Shown here in pieces: positions 63,953 to 64,000 of a stretch of DNA of 64,000 bases. The position numbers were made by a program, and so were the translations under genes. The notes under the pieces were generated by a model that searched no databases, had not been told where the DNA came from, and saw nothing but the letters and a program-made list of their open reading frames with translations. Within the stretch, counting starts at the first letter, position 1; each line of letters opens with the position of its first letter. Source of the stretch: Adineta steineri (taxonomy: Eukaryota > Rotifera > Eurotatoria > Adinetida > Adinetidae). The DNA lies in assembly GCA_905250115.1 (NCBI GenBank), contig CAJNOI010000313.1:18065-82064 (forward strand), in the 5' to 3' direction.

Positions 63953-64000
63953 TCTGCTCGATATTTTAGCTAGAATAAGAAAAAGAATAACAACATGTAT

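Overview
The window looks like nuclear DNA of a bdelloid rotifer (Adineta- or Rotaria-like). Gene bodies are AT-rich and cut by many short GT-AG introns, often about 55-70 nt. Animal housekeeping genes (atlastin, ANKRD42-like, mitochondrial RNA polymerase, GAPDH) sit beside families I associate with bdelloids: ADP-ribosyltransferase-TPR proteins, FG-GAP and kelch propeller proteins on Thr-rich stalks, orphan GPCRs and F-box proteins. A TGTGGG-type motif, which I recall as the bdelloid telomere repeat, occurs throughout in hairpin form. The species call is inference.

Layout. 1-1993: no gene. 1994-15411: compact conserved block with atlastin (-), ANKRD42-like (+), POLRMT (+) and GAPDH (-); the first two are head to head, the last two tail to tail 16 bp apart. 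15412-18089: noncoding with a dispersed repeat. 18090-23886: ten-exon secreted kelch-propeller gene (+). 26354-28039: F-box gene (-). 29028-30476: rhodopsin-like GPCR (-). 32740-34407: ADP-ribosyltransferase-TPR gene (+). 38005-38297: 3' end of a leucine-rich-repeat gene (-) running into an exactly 100-N gap, then a tRNA-like gene. 38835-47702: 5'-incomplete eleven-exon, multi-module membrane protein ending in a seven-repeat FG-GAP propeller (+). 50802-52864: smaller single-pass FG-GAP protein (-). 52865-60989: gene graveyard with a deleted Tc1/mariner element, a decayed peptidyl-amidoglycolate lyase, a small homeobox gene, an NGLY1 PAW-domain fragment and a third copy of the dispersed repeat. 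60990-63654: second ADP-ribosyltransferase-TPR gene (+). 63745-63952: truncated copy of the F-box gene (-).

The most interesting signal is not a gene. About 15 short elements, roughly one per 4 kb and all in introns or intergenic DNA, consist of a GTGGGTGTGGGT-like arm, a 15-40 nt spacer and a complementary ACACCCACACCC-like arm. Several lie exactly where a duplicated or repeated sequence stops: the truncated F-box copy, two copies of the dispersed repeat, and near the missing 5' end of the large FG-GAP gene. They may be scars of telomere-type addition or of break repair, or a foldback mobile family. A second theme is a shared receptor plan (membrane segment or signal peptide, Thr-rich stalk, seven-repeat beta-propeller) in three genes, with a repeated membrane module in one that I cannot assign to a known family.
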